Below the pieces are notes generated by a model. That model did no database searches. It saw only the letters and a program-made list of their open reading frames with translations, and was not told where the DNA came from. Made by a program: the position numbers and the translations under genes. From an uncultured Collinsella sp. (GTDB lineage Bacteria; Actinomycetota; Coriobacteriia; Coriobacteriales; Coriobacteriaceae), in contig CAUBIC010000018.1 in assembly GCA_958435945.1 (NCBI GenBank), positions 1 through 43,527 of the forward strand: DNA of 43,527 nucleotides, read 5' to 3'. This document shows positions 41,618 through 43,527 of this stretch, one piece after another (position 1 is the stretch's first letter; each line of letters opens with the position of its first letter).

Positions 41618-42898
41618 ATGATTCGAGCTGCCCTGACGGTCGAAGAGGCTTTGGAGGGCATGAAGGCCCTGGAGCCCAAGATTAAAAACTACGCGCGCCT
41701 GGTCGTCCGCAAGGGCGTAAACGTCAAGCCCGGCCAGGAGGTCGTCGTTCAGTCTCCGGTCGAGTGCGCGCCTTTTGCCCGCGTGGTGGTCGCGGAGGCT
41801 TATGCCGCCGGCGCTGGTCACGTGACGGTCATTTGGGCCGATGATGCCGTGACGAGGCTTGCGTACGAGCATGTCGATAAAAGCTATTTTGAGCAGACGC
41901 CCGAGTGGAAGCGCCTGCAGCTGGATTCCCTGGCCCAGGACGGTGCCTGCTTTATCTTTATTGAGGGTGCGGATCCTGCAGCCCTCAAGGGCATCGATCC
42001 AGCCAAGCCGGCCGCGGCATCCAAGGCGAGGAATACGCAGTGCAAAGTTTTCCGCCGTGGACTGGATTACAACATCAATCCGTGGTGCATCGCCGGCGCT
42101 CCGGTCGTGGCTTGGGCGCGCGAGGTGTTCCCGGGAGACGCCGATGAGGTTGCAATCTATAAACTTTGGAATGCGATTCTGCACACCGCTCGTGCCGATG
42201 GCCAGGACCCGGAGAGCGACTGGGAGCTTCATGACGCGGCGTTCGAAAAGAACTTGCGCTTCCTGAACGACAATAGTTTTGACTGTCTGCGCTATACCGC
42301 TTCGAATGGAACCGACCTGTTAATTGGTATGACGAAGGGGCATGAGTGGGCCGGCGGTAAGGGCGAGACCCCCGACGGTCACCCCTTCTTCCCTAACATC
42401 CCCACCGAGGAGGTCTTCACCTCGCCCGATCGTATGCGTGCTGACGGAATCGTCTATTCCGCAATGCCGCTTATCCATCACGGTAACAAGGTCGACGATT
42501 TTTGGATCAAGTTCGAGAACGGTCGTGTGGTGGATTACGACGCCCGTGTGGGAAAGGCGACACTCGCAAGTATCATCGATACTGACGAGGGCGCTGCTCA
42601 TCTGGGAGAGGTTGCGCTCATTTCCAAGAACACGCCGATTCGCGAAAGCGGCATCCTGTTCTATGACACGCTCTATGACGAGAATGCCAGCTGCCATCTT
42701 GCACTGGGAGTCGGCTTCCCCGAGTGCATTGAGGGTGGATATGATATGTCCAAAGAGGAGCTCATTGAGCATGGCGTCAACGTTTCGAGCACGCACGTCG
42801 ACTTTATGATCGGTACGGACGACATCGATATTGTGGGCATTACGCCCGATGGACGCGAAGTTGTGATTTTCCAGAACGGCCAATGGAGTTGGGAATAG
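41618..42898 (+). CDS. M29-family aminopeptidase
   Basis: 426 residues, a co-catalytic metal aminopeptidase of the M29 (thermophilic aminopeptidase) type. Candidate metal ligands match the family: NIPTEEVFTSP, LGEVALIS, GILFYDTLYDENASCHLALG, and SSTHVDFMIG. ATG at 41618 with GGAG upstream is preferred over 41606. A promoter for tRNA-Lys overlaps its 3' end. Confidence 0.92.
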   Translation: MIRAALTVEEALEGMKALEPKIKNYARLVVRKGVNVKPGQEVVVQSPVECAPFARVVVAEAYAAGAGHVTVIWADDAVTRLAYEHVDKSYFEQTPEWKRLQLDSLAQDGACFIFIEGADPAALKGIDPAKPAAASKARNTQCKVFRRGLDYNINPWCIAGAPVVAWAREVFPGDADEVAIYKLWNAILHTARADGQDPESDWELHDAAFEKNLRFLNDNSFDCLRYTASNGTDLLIGMTKGHEWAGGKGETPDGHPFFPNIPTEEVFTSPDRMRADGIVYSAMPLIHHGNKVDDFWIKFENGRVVDYDARVGKATLASIIDTDEGAAHLGEVALISKNTPIRESGILFYDTLYDENASCHLALGVGFPECIEGGYDMSKEELIEHGVNVSSTHVDFMIGTDDIDIVGITPDGREVVIFQNGQWSWE

Positions 42899-42917
42899 TC
42901 CCAGACCGTGGTACAAT
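42889..42917 (+). promoter_or_regulatory. Promoter for tRNA-Lys
   Basis: TTGGGA (42889-42894) and TACAAT (42912-42917) with a 17-base spacer, nine bases before the tRNA 5' end. The -35 overlaps the M29 coding region. Confidence 0.7.
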
Positions 42918-42926
42918 GCCACCCGC

Positions 42927-42999
42927 GGGCCGTTAGCTCAGCTGGCAGAGCAGGGGACTTTTAATCCCAAGGTCCAGGGTTCGAACCCCTGACGGCCCA
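42927..42999 (+). tRNA. tRNA-Lys(TTT)
   Basis: Acceptor GGGCCGT / ACGGCCC, anticodon loop CTTTTAA giving TTT, T-arm CAGGG / CCCTG with TTCGAAC loop, discriminator A. No CCA is encoded directly (the next bases are CCC). Confidence 0.96.
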
Positions 43000-43071
43000 C
43001 CCAAAGATTGTTGAGACGGTCAACTTCGGTTGGCCGTCTTTTTTTGTCGCCCTTTCATGGGTTCGAACCCG
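42983..43071 (+). repeat. Direct repeat, copy 1 (tRNA-Lys 3' end, terminator and T-arm-like box)
   Basis: The 3' part of tRNA-Lys, its terminator, and a palindromic T-arm-like GGGTTCGAACCC box recur 180 bases downstream (43163-43250). Between the copies only one T is lost, one A gained and one T is changed to C. Confidence 0.93.
43014..43045 (+). terminator. Terminator of tRNA-Lys (UUCG loop)
   Basis: Stem AGACGGTCAAC / GTTGGCCGTCT with a TTCG tetraloop, followed by seven T (43039-43045). Confidence 0.93.
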
Positions 43072-43161
43072 AAAGGGCGCGGAGCTGAGTAAACGCGTGA
43101 GCGTTTGCCAGCGCAGCGCGCAAGGCGCGAAAGCGCCGCAGCGGCCGCCTGCGGAGCAGGC
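43059..43161 (+). repeat. tRNA-associated hairpin array, copy B
   Basis: Same order as the array after tRNA-Gly: T-arm-like box GGGTTCGAACCC followed by GAAAGGGCGCGG, then three hairpins: AAACGC / GCGTTT (43091-43106, GTGA loop), GGCGC / GCGCC (43124-43137, GAAA loop) and GCCTGC / GCAGGC (43147-43161, GGA loop). Short blocks between the hairpins also match copy A. Confidence 0.75.
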
Positions 43162-43162
43162 T

Positions 43163-43250
43163 GAACCCCTGACGGCCCACCCAAAGATTGTTGAGACGGT
43201 CAACTTCGGTTGGCCGTCTTTTTTGTCGCCCTTTCAATGGGTCCGAACCC
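43163..43250 (+). repeat. Direct repeat, copy 2
   Basis: Nearly identical to 42983-43071 (tRNA-Lys 3' end, terminator, T-arm-like box, here GGGTCCGAACCC). The match stops at 43250; after it the sequence is AT-richer and does not continue into the hairpin array. Confidence 0.93.
43191..43224 (+). terminator. Duplicated tRNA-Lys terminator
   Basis: Second copy of the UUCG-loop terminator with six T. Confidence 0.85.
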
Positions 43251-43527
43251 GTATGTATTTATATATAAGAACGCTTGGCGAACAAAACCCGCCTTTTACC
43301 GATGGGAAACAAATAGCTGATGCTTTTGGAGTAAAGTAGCCCAGCAGAGATGGCCGACGCCTCAACACCTATAAACCAGCTGGTCATCGCCAATACCAGA
43401 AGCCGATGCTTCAGACATGACTTCAGTGGAACAACTGAAGGATCAATTCATTTGTGAACAAAATATGGAGTGCCAGATTCCCGCCCCCGGGGCCCCTCCG
43501 GTCTGGCAATATATCTCCTTGCCGCGC
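43251..43527. other. Gene-poor, AT-richer sequence after the duplicated tRNA end
   Basis: No gene is supported in the last 277 bases. Composition changes at once (GTATGTATTTATATATAAG). A hairpin with TGCCAGA / TCTGGCA arms lies at 43471-43509. A short open frame from ATG 43417 runs to the edge but has no ribosome site or recognisable similarity. It may be the first part of an inserted element. Confidence 0.45.

Noticed and set aside
43097..43339. 80-codon frame after tRNA-Lys
   Set aside because: It runs through the hairpin array and the duplicated terminator, so it is not a credible gene.
43417..43527. Short frame open to the window edge
   Set aside because: No ribosome site and no recognisable similarity in 37 residues; cannot be judged without downstream sequence.

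Overview
The window is a chromosomal replication-origin region of a Gram-positive, moderately high-GC actinobacterium. Gene content and order, a thioester/SpaA-type LPXTG adhesin, non-canonical DnaA-box-like motifs and several lineage-typical hypotheticals suggest a gut Coriobacteriia member, most likely Collinsella or a close relative. This is inference from memory of these genomes; no search was run.

Layout. Positions 1-11.5 kb are on the minus strand: the 5' part of tRNA-Ile(GAT), a large palindrome, gyrA, gyrB, a DUF721/DciA-like gene, recF, dnaN, dnaA, and an unusual GHKL-ATPase/winged-helix protein. The strand switches at about 11.5-11.8 kb, in a gene-free stretch carrying a cluster of DnaA-box-like motifs, which is my preferred oriC candidate. 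The dnaA-dnaN gap is a second candidate. To the right, on the plus strand, run rpmH-rnpA-yidD-yidC-jag, a terminator, rsmG, three perfect parS sites, parA-parB and a small membrane protein.

From 17 to 27.5 kb: rlmN (minus), ddl overlapping an exonuclease-DinG helicase fusion, two convergent WYL regulators resembling PafB/PafC, and a membrane-bound M28-peptidase-like protein whose domain is split by a roughly 620-residue acidic insertion and which lacks several metal ligands. At 27.6-31.0 kb lies a lone 1143-residue covalent-adhesin gene (minus).

From 31.3 to 43 kb: tRNA-Gly(CCC), purB, a lipoprotein solute-binding protein coupled to a diguanylate cyclase, a TSCPD protein coupled to a Tat lipoprotein, a two-component system, purC with a membrane protein, an M29 aminopeptidase and tRNA-Lys(TTT). 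Both complete tRNA genes are followed, after their terminators, by related arrays: an inverted T-arm-like sequence plus three hairpins. At tRNA-Lys the tRNA 3' end, terminator and T-arm-like copy are duplicated 180 bp downstream, and the sequence then changes to AT-richer, gene-poor DNA that could be the edge of an inserted element.

Most promising unexplained items: the tRNA-associated hairpin arrays, whose stems appear to co-vary between the two copies; the GHKL-(Gln/Pro/Met-rich)-winged-helix protein next to dnaA; the split, ligand-poor M28 protein; the substrate-binding-protein/diguanylate-cyclase pair; and the divergent DnaA beside non-canonical boxes.
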